The translations under genes were made by a program, and so were the position numbers. Positions 35,301 to 44,345 of a stretch of DNA of 64,000 nucleotides are shown here, one piece after another; the stretch's first letter is position 1, and each line of letters starts with the position of its first letter. The notes beneath the pieces were generated by a model. That model saw only the letters and a list, made by a program, of their open reading frames with translations, was not told the DNA's origin and did no database searches. The stretch lies in the NCBI GenBank assembly GCA_963669155.1, contig OZ022579.1:20369571-20433570 (forward strand). Direction: 5' to 3'. The stretch is from Arbacia lixula (Eukaryota; Echinodermata; Echinoidea; Arbacioida; Arbaciidae).

Positions 35301-38300
35301 TTGCAGAATTAGCAAACAAAATTTGTGTCCATCAGATACCCCAAATAAGACTCTTTAAACAGTCACATCTCAGATGGTCATGGAAAATTATCATTTTTAT
35401 GCATGGAAATGGAATGATTTTGTACTGCTAGTGTTAAGTTATGATGGTTGTTTCTCTCCAATCCTTCCTCCTGTCAATCCATGAATCACACTGCACACAC
35501 TCCTCACCTATACCAGTAGCCATGTTCGTAGAAGACGTCCTGTTTCAGGTCATCCACACTGAAGAAGTGTGAGAAGAGGAGGAAGAGGCAGCCCACTGGT
35601 ATGAAGATCTTGACACGTGCCAGGATAGGCCCAGTGCTGGGTAGCGATGCGGTGTTTGGGTGGTGGAGCATGTCATAGTATGTCTTGTACTTGAAGTATG
35701 GTCCTGTGTTAGATATAGGCATGCATTGCCATAGAACAAATCAGCATCAAATATTGTAGAGAAGCTCATGGGCAACATAACTATGTAGCTTATGATGATA
35801 CCAACAACATCTACAGAGGAGGAAGCTTAATATTTGTTAACGAATGTTATACAGCCCTGTGGTTCCAAGAAGCGAGTATCATAGCAAGTATCATGGAAGT
35901 TGACAAAAGGATGCTCTATACTGCGACAAGAAATAAAACCACTAATAGTACAGGCAAACCCCGTTATAACGAGCACGGGTATAGCGAGAACCCTGTTATT
36001 ACGAGAAAATTTCTTCCATAGACCTCCGTGTATTCTGTTTTCATATAATGAGATCGGCTATAACAAAATTTCTGCTATGGCGAGGCAAATTCCCAGCCCA
36101 AGAATAAAGAAAAAGAAAGGGAACTGACCCCATTATTACGAGCACTCCCTTTAACCCAGCGAGGGGAACACAACAACAGCACACGCTGTTGAAGTTAATT
36201 GAGCCAATGCATGTGGACTAAGAAATATCCTTTGATCAGTATATCATCTAGCAAGTTCCCTGATCCTTAACCCTTTATTTCCTAGTCTAAAGATTCTGTG
36301 TGCACTGATCACACACACCATGCAAGTACGTGTACGACCAGCCGTGTCCGTCCGTCCGTCTGTCCCGAATCCTTTTAGGCAATATCTTGAACTTGGTACA
36401 TATGTGTATTGCATAAAACTAATGAAGTGTGTAAAATTGGGGTCAAATCTGATTGAGGTCAAAGGTCAATGAACTTTGTGAAAAATTGCCCCAAATTGAC
36501 CTTTTTCACATTTAATCCAAATCCAACGATTCAATTCTCATTAAACATGGTATAAAGATGGAGCACTACTTGGGGGTAGACTGGTGACTTTTTTGGTAAA
36601 ATTCCTGAAAGGTCAGAGGTCAGAGGTCAATGAACTTTGCCAAAATTGACTAAAAACTGCCCCAATCTTTGCATTTTTCAAAATAAATCCAAATGCAATT
36701 GCGCAAATTCGACCAAACATAGTGAAAAGATGGATCATTACTTCGGGGAAGACTGTTGACATTTTTGGTGAAATTGCTGGAAGGTCAAAGGTCAAAGGTT
36801 AATGAACTTTGCAAACATTTATATTTTTCATCATGAACCCAAATCTAAATCTAATGGTGCAATTCTAACCAAACATAGTACAGAGATGTATAACTTCAAG
36901 GAGGTACACTGGTGAAAGTTTGGGTAAAATTTCTGAAAGTTCAAAGGTTAATGAATTTTGCCAAAAATTCACTAAAAATTGCCCCAAAAGTGATATTTTT
37001 CAAAATAAATCCAAATCCAATGGTGCAATACCAACCAAACATGGTGCAAAGATGATCACTATTTGGGGGTAGACTGATGACATTTTTGTTGAATTTCTCA
37101 AAGGTCAGAGGTCAAAGGTCAATGAACTTTGCCAAAATTTACCATTTTTCACACTGAATCCAAATCTAATGATTCAATTCAAACTAAACATTGTACAGAG
37201 ATGTATCACTTCATGGAGGTAGACAGGTGAAAGTTTGGGTAAAATTCCTGAAAGGTCAGAGGTCAAAGCTTTAAAAACTCTGGAAAAACTGGCTAAAAAT
37301 TGCCCCAAAATTGATATTTTTCACAATAAATCCAAATCGAATCATGCAATTTGAACCCAACCTGGTACAGAGATGACTCACTTTATGGAGATAGACTGAT
37401 GGTATATTTGATAAAATCCCTGAAAGTTCAGAGCTCAAAGGTCAATGAACTTTGCCAAAATTTGCTAATTTTAAACAAACTTGATACAAGGATGGATTTA
37501 GACAAGCTGGTTAGATTGGAAGTCAAAGGTCAATGAACATTCCCAAACGTGGCTAAACATGGGAAAACAGAATATGATATTTTCATTTCACATAGGAATT
37601 GAATGGTACATTGCCCACCAAATATACAGATTTTCTGAAAGTAAATCTAAATAGAGCTGGCAAAGAGGCGGAGGCATATTTATTGACTGCTTGGCAGTCG
37701 ATGTGCTCTAGTTTCTGTATGTATTGATCATGTACTGGTATAGCGAGCAATCGGCTATAGCGAGGAAAAAGCATGGGTCCTGACCCCCTCGTTATAACGG
37801 GGTTTCCCTGTAATAATAGTACTTGTGCTACTACTGGGCCCTGTTCTATAAAGATTTGCAATTGATCGCAACTTGACTTGCGATTTGATATTAATTGTAA
37901 CTCTGTCTATCAAAGATAGGTGATTACACATTTGTGATTGATCAATTCAGATCAATCGCAACTCTGTGTAAGATGGGCCCCTGAAAATGATTTGTTGGTG
38001 AAAAATAATATTCCAATTTTATTTGATGTAGGTTGCCTGTTGGGTTGCCACATTTAAGAGTTATTAAATGTTTTGAGCCCATAGAAATGTTTTGACAGCC
38101 TTTCTAAAAGTATAACAAGCAAAGAAAGTATTCAACCCTTATCTCATGGGAACAGGGTTGCCATTGTGTTATGTCTAGGAAATGAGTTAATCAAGGAGCC
38201 AATGGCTTACAGTGCATAAGTCCAATGTTGCTCATTATGGACCAATTGCAAACATCTTTGCTGAATAAAAGTACAATATTTTGTTTTTCAAGATACGGTA

Positions 38301-41300
38301 TGTATGTAAAGGTTTTGAAATAGTTTGGGCAAATGATTTTTTTTTACCTGTAAGTAGTCCCACAAAACAGAATCCATAATGGAAAAGTTCTAGGATGGAA
38401 GGTTCATCTATGACAGGAACATAGCGCTTAGGTTTGTCAGTCTTTCCTTCTTGCTTCTGGTCTGTTTTCTGTGAGAGTGCAGCCTGCCTGATGATGTAGG
38501 AGTCATGGATCTCAAAGGCAACTCCAATTAACTGTGAAAAATAGGTATAGAGTAACAAAGTGATTTCCTCATAACCAATTTCATGCAGGTTTCTGGTTAT
38601 AAACAATATCACTCAAGTGAGAGTTTCACTCGTCCGACATTGTCTAGCAGACTAATATCAATGAGAGTCCCACTGTGATCACCCCAATTAACTCTACCCA
38701 CATAGTTTGGAACAAGTATTCTTGCGAACATGTTTACATGGCATCACACTATAGTACTTTATACACTTCAAGACCTTTGTATCAATTAGTCAATGCCGAT
38801 GATGTGTGTTATATCTAAGCAACACATTAGGATCTAATTTGAACACATAAAAAGCATATTAAAGTTAATGTGCATTTTCTCAACAAATATGGCCCTCCAA
38901 CATTTCACAGGCACATCTGAGTACTGTATTGGAAATCTACCAGGTAGAGGTATGGAATGCCTCAGTTAGCTTGAAGCCAAAAATACTTGACAGTTAGTCG
39001 AGGTACATCTAAGTGTACTACCAGGGTATTGTCATACGCAGTGTACAACACTCTACACTGGCAAGTCAAGGGAGGTATTTTGAAAGTCTTCATATGTTTT
39101 CTCCTAAGTCGCCAACTTGGGAAGCAGCGGCGGATACTGGTGGGACGCAAGAGGTGTACGCCTCCCTTTTTTTTTTCTTTTTCTTTTTTTCTTTTTTTTT
39201 TGGGGGGGGGTAACACATAATGTTCCTATTGATTATTGTGCATGTCATTGTGCTCTTCAAAAGGTCTGCCCCCTCCCCATCTCCAAGTCCTTGATCCACC
39301 TCTGGGAAATGCCTACGAGAGACAAAAGTTGATACTCTAGATTTCCTACTTCCTAGGATTTTGCTAATGCTTAGTAGGGAGGGTTTGACCGTGCCCTATC
39401 TGAATTTCATAACCAATGAAGGAGAATGTTTTAAGAGCCAATCGCAATAAAGAAATCTTATTGGGACTTTCCTAGGTTTCTTTGTTACTCTGTGGACATC
39501 AATCATGCATGAGCAGATGATTGCTGCTTGTATGTTTCCATGTAATGAATGACATAGGATAGCGGGGAGCTCTCCAAAATAACTCCACCATGGGCGCATT
39601 CTGGAATAATAAATGTCTTAACATTATTATTTGCATAAATTGCAATATCTTCAATTAAGCTTCTCCCGAAAGTGAGGACAAATCTTTGTGTTGGATTAAG
39701 GAAGAAGGGATAGACTTAAAGACAGACAGTCCCTTTTTCAGATCAGCACAAAACCATCGAAACATTGGCAAAACATATAGAGAAGTGTTAGCAAACTCTA
39801 TATTCACAATTTGAAACTGATACGTAGCGTAAAATTCAAATAATGCACGTAAACAACGTCTGATTAATAGTCTTTACCTCAGGCTCTTAGCAGTTTGTTT
39901 TGAAATATCTGCTTTATTAATTAATCTGTTTCTTAAATTATAAAACGCATTATGAAAAAAATTGTTCTATGGAAGGAATCATCTCCAAAGTTTGGTAGTT
40001 ACTCATAAAATTAGGATTTCACACACGGATAATAACCACATAGATACTGTAACAAAGACTAATACTTTTTTCGTGGTACGAAAAAAGTCGGTTTGAAATT
40101 TAACGGCTGAAATTTTTTACATATACAGAAAGCTTCAACATGCTATATTCTTAGAAATGGTCTTGAATCACACTTTCTTCAATTTATGATCGTGATAAAC
40201 GATTTCAAATTTTAAGCTTGCAAAAGGGACGGACAATCTTTAAAGTATGGATTTAGTGAAACATATGATTGTAAAAACATATAATTAGGACATTTTGACC
40301 GCTAAATGTAGCAGTAATGTTTAAATTCCTCCCCAAGTTAACAGTGTGACCTTATGAGATATGTTGAAGTAAAGTGAGCCAATGCATGTGGACTAAGAAA
40401 TATCCTTTGATCAGTATATCATCTAGCAAGTTCCCTGATCCTTAACCCTTTATTTCCTAGTCTGAAGATTCTGTGTGCACTTAATGTGCCAAAATCTGTC
40501 ATTTTTGTGAGACAGTGTGACTTTCATTTCGGAAAAAACTTGTCTTTATCCTTCTCACACAGCAGGGAATCCAGTATTTGGAGAATGGGTGAAGAAAGGG
40601 GAAATCTATCTAGATTTTAATGAAAATTATTTCTGGGATGATTTCAATTTTGAAAGGGAATTTTAGGCATACACCCAGTAGTATTAAGGATAGCATGCTC
40701 CATCCTGTAAATGAATGAAAAACAAGTCAGACAAAAAATCTTGGAACCAGAAGGGATTTGAACCTGCAATCTACTGCTTACTGGGCAGCGACTTAACCAC
40801 GCGAGTGTTTTCTAGTTCACGGATCAAGACAAGATAACAAGGAAACAAACATCTAAGTGTCTCAGTCAAACTGACTCATTAATATTCATGAGTAGTCGGC
40901 CTTAAGGACATCCGGATAGATTTGAGTGAAAAGGCTTTCTTGGGTAATTTTAAGTTTAAAAAATAATAAATCTATAAGACCAGATGTGTTGCTCCCAAAG
41001 TAGGGTACACATGCCTCTTGTGCCCCTGCCTGGATTCACCACTGTCACATACTAACCTTTAAAGTGAGAATAAGCTGCACAACATTTGAAAAGGCTGTGG
41101 GGCGCTCAAATCCCAAGAAAGGTCCGGCTGCTCTAAAAAATGCCAGATAGGAGAAGGAGAAGACGAAGCTCCACACATGACATTTCCTAGAGATGGAAAG
41201 AAGAATAAGAAAGAATAAGAAATCAACAAGATCTAAACCTAAACTGTGCATCAGTTTCAACTTCCACAAAAAAAAGAAAAAAAAAGAAAATGTTGATATC

Positions 41301-44184
41301 TCTGAAGAAGTCAAAGCAAAAGGAAAAGACACTTAAAAAATCACTGAAAAATGCAATGTTTCACGCTCCTCTGGAAATGGAAAAAAAAGATGTCTGCGAC
41401 TGTGTAGTGAGCGAGGTAACCTCCCTCACAAAGAAACTTTTTCTTCACCAATGACACCATGAACAAAAACAATAAATGATATTCAACAAAGTGGAAGCGT
41501 CCTCGAATGGTTCCAAAAGCCCTTTTCCGCAGACGTGAAGTCAGCAACCGCTTATACACCAAAGTAACCAACAGCATGAAGGTTAATAAAAGTCAGAAGG
41601 TGAGAAGGGCCATCCACTCAATCATTAGTGGAAAAATTGCCAAAAAGTATAGATGTCAACGACTGCTTTAAAAGGAACTCCAGGTAGATTGCCGACATTT
41701 CCGCAAAAGCATGTCCAAGCAACTTCATGTCAGAGGAAGGGCATGGTTAGCAGAGCTGAAAGAAACAATCACTGTAAAGGTTGTTGCATTCTACATGTAT
41801 GAACGTGATGATGTGAGCCTGTGTCTTCCAGGCAAAAAGGATGCAGTAAAATCAAACTAAGAAGGGACACATACGCCAAAAGAAAAACAACAAAGTAGAG
41901 TCATGAATGAATACCTTCGGAATGCCTACAGACAATTGAAAACAAAAGAATTGGGCATCCATATTTCCTTTGCCACATTTTGCCGGCTACGTCCACTCCA
42001 TGTCAAGGTGACCAGCCTCTTGTCTAGGAACAAGTGTTTGTGCACCCATCACCAGAATATGGTACTGAAATTGAAAGCATGTATCTCCGCAGGAGTGAAA
42101 TTTACTTCTAATCTGGAGGATGCAGCCAGAATGGTAACACATGGACAAATGTCAGAGAAACTTGCTTCAATCATTAAATCTGAAATAGAATACAAAGAAT
42201 GGCAGAGAGTAGACACTGATGGTGTAGTAAAATTAGGTATTCATGTTTAGTCCAATTATAGGTTAATGCATTTTGTTATTCCTGTAAAGCAACCAGGGCC
42301 CGGATTGGTTGCTATCCTATCATTTATGAGGGCTAGCATGTCTGCATACCGCTGTACCTGTATCTCATGCACTAGTAACACTGCACTCACTAATAAATGG
42401 AGCTGACAAGGGCCCAACGAGTCAGTTCCCAGGATGGATCTCACCTCTCATGAACATCTCTGGTCGACTCCTCAACTCAGCATGCTTTTATATATAGCAT
42501 GAGCTTCTGCATGACTTTGTGTTTGATGCTGACTTTGTGTTTGATGCTGCCCATGTGCAAGCAGGGACGCCAAGTTCAACAAAATTTTGTGTGCGAGATA
42601 TTTTAGACTCGGCGTGCGCGTGTGCCGTGATGGGCTTACTCATGATATCGACGTATATGATCCATGGCCAGACATACAAAACCATGCAATGCGTCATTAG
42701 GGAAAGGGAAAAGGAAGGAGCCGCAGGTTTAAACCACGGTATATTTTGTCCAGTTCGGCATGAAACACGATACTTTAGCCTAAAAATCATCATGTTTCAT
42801 GCTGAACTGGACAAAATATACCACAGTTTAAAACTACAGCTCCTTCCCTTTCTTCCCTTTCCCTTTCCCTTTCCCTATTCCTTTGAGCTGTATTGTACAT
42901 ACTGCATTGTTCGCTGATTGCACTCTCGATTTGTCTCCTGTGCATGTGCCGGGCCGATAGACAGCTCATGCAAAGGCAGCCAGTGTGAGTCTATGTAGCA
43001 AATGATGCTATTTTTTCGTGTTTTTTCTGTCGGGTCCAGATGCGTGAGAAAAATGGGTCATGTGTGAGATCGTGAGACAGACCCTGAATGCGCGAGTCTC
43101 ACACAGAATGCATGTGTGCGACTTTCTGGTAGTTCTGTAGTTCTGGTGCAAGTGCTACCTGCATACTTGCCTGTAGCTGCCTGCATGCTTCCAGTCTGCT
43201 CTCTGCATGCAGTCTACATGAAACAAATTCCAAGTACTCTTACTCTTAGCAGGGATTCTACGGGCCTACACAATGCCTTTCAATGGTAAGCCCATTCCTA
43301 TCTATCAGTTCATCTCCTAAAGTATTCTGTGCCCACCTTACACCCACCATCACCTTACTTTCTTAGGGCACGGTTTAATTTCATGGAACGAAAAAAATGC
43401 TAATAGTCAAGGTTGTCAAGAAAAAAGATGATTTTGAGAACATGATGACAAAACAGTACCAACTCTTCCTGGAACATGTACAAAGGGTATTGCTGCAGTA
43501 TAAAGCACTCTTCGAATTGAAACAAACACTTCCCAGGGACATGCCATCGTCCAGATAGACTTTGCGGAAAATTTTTCCTATCAATGGATGAAATACAGTC
43601 TGCATATTGGAACGCCACATCTGCCAGATGAAGAATAGTTTTTATGGTATTACATTTTAAAAGATTGTACTCTACAATAATCCATACTGTTAACATGTCT
43701 TGAACTTTTCTGAAATAAATGGAAATTGATGTTCACAACAATGAAATGGTTTACACGCAACGTATCTGTTATTTTGTGAGATGGAATTTTTGTCCTTAAT
43801 AGTTATAATACAAGGCTTTGCCTTTATTCACCTCTTCATAAATACAAATGGTTCATCTTCCAAATTTGAATCAAATAATTCTATTGATGGTTATTTTGTA
43901 CTTTCTTGTCCCTTAAATTTTTATGGGACACTTAAAAAAAATAGACCACGAGGTACGAATTATTAATCTCACCTTGCACTAGCTGCCTTGATGACCAGTG
44001 CGTTCAAAACCGTAGAGAGCAAAGAATGATAACATTGCCATTTGCAAAGAATGACCACCAAACACACACCAACTCCTGTCGAAAACAGCTGTTTATGTTT
44101 CGCTCCATTCATGTGTTTAAGAACATATCCCAGAGCTATGGAGAGCAAGAGCATGAACAGATATATCACCTCATCCTGAGTCAT
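19937..44184 (-). CDS. MBOAT7: MBOAT7, lysophosphatidylinositol acyltransferase (complete, 7 exons)
   Basis: Coding exons, in reading order: 44184-43973, 41186-41057, 38531-38348, 35703-35508, 34054-33893, 30429-30259 and 20330-19937. Every junction has AG/GT sites and the phases join, giving 1449 nt, 482 residues plus TGA; human MBOAT7 has 472. The enzyme transfers arachidonoyl from CoA to lysophosphatidylinositol in endoplasmic-reticulum membranes (Lands cycle). Family signatures: start MTQDEVIYLFMLLLSIALGY, a conserved TGPYFKYKTYYD, RHWNKTVQWWL with the conserved Asn (about 331), and SAYWHGVYPGYYLSF with the catalytic His (about 364). Many hydrophobic segments occur and the tail is Lys-rich (KKKRKGEQ). 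Introns are 1.5-9.9 kb and packed with transposons. Other MBOATs (1/2/5) were considered, but the N-terminus and the YDYETI-NID region fit MBOAT7 best. Confidence 0.96.
20992..24480. other. Intron 6 part, AT-rich, carries a recurrent 15-mer
   Basis: No gene was recognised. GTTTCGGACGTTACA occurs at 21618, 21938, 24141 and 24333. The variant GTTTCGGATGTTACA occurs at 24160 and, reversed, near 23590 and 23966; a further reversed copy (near 28189) lies across the 24504-28151 transposon. GTTAACGG or TTAACAT often follows. Short open frames here have no recognisable family. Confidence 0.6.
26536..27916 (+). CDS. Three-exon 3' gene end inside the 24.5-28.2 kb transposon
   Basis: Exons 26536-26609, 27320-27419 and 27805-27916 have good AG and GT sites (TTCATTCAG, TTTTGAATAG and TTTTTTTAG acceptors; GTAACT and GTGACC donors), and their phases agree. 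They read ATLKLDGVLFLAAVRDEDVH, then AAWIMASPTQGSLQQMAAAQ, then SGATSLGIQDTSNDSGDTTI to YHQLQQ and TAA. The C-terminus is polar and Gln/Ser/Thr-rich. No family was recognised; a transposon-encoded DNA-binding accessory protein is a guess. An upstream exon candidate (ending 25878) does not fit the phase, so the 5' part is unknown or lost. The whole could be a relic. Confidence 0.45.
26714..26830 (+). repeat. Dispersed repeat, also at 51499-51616
   Basis: TTAAAGACAGGGTGTCCC, AAAAGTCATGAAACT and AGTCATAGCTTCACAAACA are shared with 51499-51616 in the same order and orientation, over about 115 bp. The class is unknown. The opening TTAAAGACAG resembles the ends of the 520-bp TTAA MITEs. Confidence 0.7.
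26829..27032. repeat. Imperfect foldback, about 60-bp arms
   Basis: CTAGGCTGTGAGGTGCATG, CCCAGTCTGTTA and AACTGTCTGGT at the left return reversed at the right (ACCAGACTTCGTTG, AACAGACTGTG, CAGCCTAG). The loop is about 90 bp and GC-richer than its flanks. It lies inside the 24.5-28.2 kb transposon. Confidence 0.7.
28562..30022 (+). repeat. TGACC-rich element, copy 2, near full length
   Basis: It begins CTAGAGCAATTCGACTGCCG with a small hairpin (GACTGC-CGC-GCAGTC) and ATATGCCTCCGCC. It ends GGGACGGACGGACAACCCG and a hairpin of GCCTCCG/CGGAGGC then ATAAAAA. ATGCCTCCGCC and GGCGGAGGCAT thus form short inverted ends. Between them lie seven or eight units of about 170 bp with GTTCATTGACCTTTGACC, CACCAGTCTA, AGTGATCCATC, ACCATGTTTGGTTAGAATTG and GGATTTGGATTTATTGTGAA. 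Exact TGACCTTTGACCT sites lie at 28830, 28988, 29503 and 29675. No coding capacity was seen; the mobilising class is unknown. Confidence 0.9.
30083..30122. repeat. Poly-C tract
   Basis: Runs of 8-12 C are separated by single T or A, just upstream (plus strand) of MBOAT7 exon 6. Confidence 0.9.
30259..30429 (-). CDS. MBOAT7: MBOAT7 coding exon 6 (conserved Asn)
   Basis: The acceptor is CATTCTTTTCAG. The exon reads EEELENSEYDYETINNIDVY to RHWNKTVQWWLKSYIYVRCP and ends in AG before the donor GTGAGA. It carries the conserved Asn of the MBOAT active site in HWNKTVQWW. Confidence 0.95.
30485..31858 (+). repeat. TGACC-rich element, copy 3, diverged
   Basis: Units such as GTTCACTGACCTTTGACC, CCATGTTTAGTTGGG and GTTCATTGACG appear at wider, irregular spacing. 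It ends with the family's 3' signature CTGGCCACTTCTTGGCAGAGG and CATAAAAA at 31855. It is more diverged than copies 2 and 4, hence older. A non-family stretch of about 0.4 kb lies near 31290-31720. Confidence 0.75.
31976..33447 (+). repeat. TGACC-rich element, copy 4, near full length
   Basis: It has the same start (CTAGAGCAATTCGACTGCCG) and the same hairpin end as copy 2, in the same orientation and at nearly the same length (1472 vs 1461 bp). It includes TGACCTTTGACC-type sites through the copy. It lies in MBOAT7 intron 5 about 0.45 kb from exon 5. Confidence 0.9.
33893..34054 (-). CDS. MBOAT7: MBOAT7 coding exon 5
   Basis: The acceptor is CTTGTCATAG. The exon reads TLYMVPVFVIFRTRMYSAW, then LLSECVCMSATLGAYP and GPSVNPKEI, ending in AG before the donor GTGAGA. 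It joins exon 6 to complete a Ser codon. Confidence 0.94.
34105..34252. repeat. Diverged MITE, relative of 37836-37980
   Basis: CCCATCCTATAAAGAGTTGA, GATTGATCGCA, CAACTTGCGATATTGATATT and a right end TTTTTATAAGACAG resemble the GGGCCCTGTTCTATAAAGA element at 37836. The ends are eroded. Confidence 0.55.
34733..34905 (+). repeat. One arm of the 19.1-19.5 kb foldback family
   Basis: CTCAATCACATCACCAGCAT, AAGAAAGCACC, GAGACAACTCAAAGATA and CGGCTCAAACTAGC match the left arm at 19084-19287. The second arm is absent here. Confidence 0.8.
35508..35703 (-). CDS. MBOAT7: MBOAT7 coding exon 4
   Basis: The acceptor is CTAACACAG. The exon reads GPYFKYKTYYDMLHH to DVFYEHGYWYR, ending in AG before the donor GTGAGG. 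TGPYFKYKTY is the conserved TGP-F-Y-TY motif of the MBOAT7 branch. Confidence 0.94.
36187..36306 (+). repeat. 120-bp duplicate of 40362-40481
   Basis: GAGCCAATGCATGTGGACTA through CTAGTCTAAAGATTCTGTGT is nearly identical to 40362-40481, same strand, same length. It lies inside the pogo-like element here, whereas the other copy lies outside it. Confidence 0.85.
36320..37712 (-). repeat. TGACC-rich element, copy 5, minus strand
   Basis: AGGTCAAAGGTCAATGAACTTTG recurs in shorter and longer forms at about 170-bp spacing. The family 5' end is present reversed near 37668-37712 (GGCGGAGGCATATTTATTGA, GGCAGTCGA, GCTCTAG). The 3' hairpin is replaced by a GTCCGTCCGTCCGTCTGTCC run near 36345. Confidence 0.85.
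37836..37980. mobile_element. MITE with GGGCCC ends, 145 bp
   Basis: GGGCCCTGTTCTATAAAGAT at the left and, reversed, GGGCCCATCTTACACAGAGT at the right are inverted repeats, with GATTGATCGC-like and GATCAATCGC inner words. No target duplication could be fixed. It could be a hAT- or Harbinger-type MITE. Confidence 0.65.
38348..38531 (-). CDS. MBOAT7: MBOAT7 coding exon 3
   Basis: The acceptor is TTTTTCACAG. The exon reads LIGVAFEIHDSYIIRQ to ELFHYGFCFVGLLTG, with the final Gly codon split after one base (donor GTAAAA). It includes a hydrophilic loop rich in Lys and Gln (QKTDQKQEGKTDKPK). Confidence 0.93.
38610..38775 (+). repeat. Dispersed repeat, also at 55190-55360
   Basis: AGTGAGAGTTTCACT, ACATTGTCTAGC, CTACCCACATA and CATCACACT-like words appear in the same order in both places. 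Moderate divergence; class unknown. Confidence 0.6.
39166..39210. repeat. Polypyrimidine run then poly-G
   Basis: CCCTTTTTTTTTTCTTTTTC-type sequence runs into nine or more G. This low-complexity tract makes spurious short frames on both strands. Confidence 0.9.
39720..40239. mobile_element. 520-bp MITE with TTAA target duplication, copy 2
   Basis: TTAA lies at 39716-39719 and 40240-40243. The ends AGACAGACAGTCCCTTTT and, reversed, AGATTGTCCGTCCCTTTT match copy 1 at 16763-17282, with the same length and high identity by eye. Both copies carry ACTAATACTTTTTTCGTAGT-like and ACGAAAAAA words facing each other, a small inner hairpin. Confidence 0.9.
40362..40481 (+). repeat. 120-bp duplicate of 36187-36306
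   Basis: It is nearly identical to the copy inside the pogo-like element, without TGACC or pogo sequence around it here. Confidence 0.85.
40743..40816 (-). repeat. tRNA-like sequence (tRNA-derived SINE or tRNA relic)
   Basis: On the minus strand, TGGTTAAGTCG resembles an A box and GGTTCAAATCC is a canonical B box, with a CCTTCTGGTTCCA acceptor-like end. The acceptor and T stems pair poorly, so a working tRNA is unlikely. It is probably the head of a tRNA-derived SINE. Confidence 0.55.
41057..41186 (-). CDS. MBOAT7: MBOAT7 coding exon 2
   Basis: The acceptor is TCTCTAG. The exon reads KCHVWSFVFSFSYLAFFRAA to NVVQLILTLK and ends in phase 0 before the donor GTTAGT. It corresponds to the FSYLLFFR and AVQLLLTLK stretch of the vertebrate protein. 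Confidence 0.93.
41430..42250 (+). pseudogene. Decayed transposon-type gene (VVAFYMYERDDVSLCLPGKK)
   Basis: Pieces in order: KWKRPRMVPKALFRRREV to SIISGKIAKKYRCQRLL, then FRKSMSKQLHVRGRAW, AFYMYERDDVSLCLPGKKDA, and after a stop an open frame at 41903-42250 with EYLRNAYRQL, ISFATFCRLRP, SRNKCLCTHHQNMVLKLKA and TSNLEDAARM. This ERDDVS-LPGKKDA plus FRLRP plus CLC-HHQN pattern belongs to a protein family that I recall as multi-copy in many invertebrate genomes; it is probably transposon-encoded, but I cannot name it with certainty. There are several stops and at least one frame change. It lies in MBOAT7 intron 1 on the opposite strand. Confidence 0.6.
42699..42865. repeat. Foldback with about 70-bp arms
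   Basis: GGAAGGAGCCGCAGGTTTAA, GGTATATTTTGTCCAGTTC and GGCATGAAAC at the left return reversed (GTTTCATGCTGAACTGGAC, AAATATACC, TTTAAAACTACAGCTCCTTC). A CCCTTT run follows the right arm. The loop is about 20 nt. No gene was seen. Confidence 0.85.
43973..44184 (-). CDS. MBOAT7: MBOAT7 coding exon 1 (start codon)
   Basis: The ATG at 44184 begins MTQDEVIYLFMLLL, matching the MBOAT7 N-terminus. Two membrane-like segments follow (IYLFMLLLSIALGYVL and VGVCLVVILCKW). The exon ends ASA plus two bases (AG), with donor GTGAG; the split Arg codon is completed by exon 2. Confidence 0.93.
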
Positions 44185-44345
44185 GGTGTAAATTGATTAA
44201 TGATGAAGATTTCTTCTTGAAATAACGCCAATATCCCGTTCTCAAAGACTATCTTATCACAACGAGTTGTCGCTGCGCTGCATCACTCGTGCTCGCAACC
44301 ACGCGCGAGCGGGCACGGGCCGGGCCACGGCCACTCCGAGCTGTG
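44185..44345 (-). promoter_or_regulatory. Likely MBOAT7 promoter and 5' leader
   Basis: Directly upstream of the MBOAT7 ATG the sequence turns CpG-rich (about 44262-44343, with ACGCGCGAGCGGGCACGGGC and CTGCGCTGCATC), unlike the AT-rich surroundings. This is typical of a TATA-less housekeeping promoter. No TATA box was seen and the transcription start is not defined. Confidence 0.5.

Larger units (their letters stand above)
35951..37810. mobile_element. Pogo/Tigger-like transposon remnant, split by a TGACC element
   Basis: The ends CAGGCAAACCCCGTTATAAC and, reversed, CAGGGAAACCCCGTTATAAC are inverted repeats flanked by TA (35949-35950, 37811-37812). Subterminal TATAGCGAG and ATTACGAG motifs repeat, as in the pogo group. 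No transposase remains. Most of the interior (about 36320-37712) is a minus-strand TGACC-rich element, so the pogo-like copy came first. Confidence 0.85.

Noticed and set aside
40743-40816. A functional tRNA gene
   Set aside because: A and B boxes are present but stems pair poorly; better called a tRNA-derived SINE or relic.
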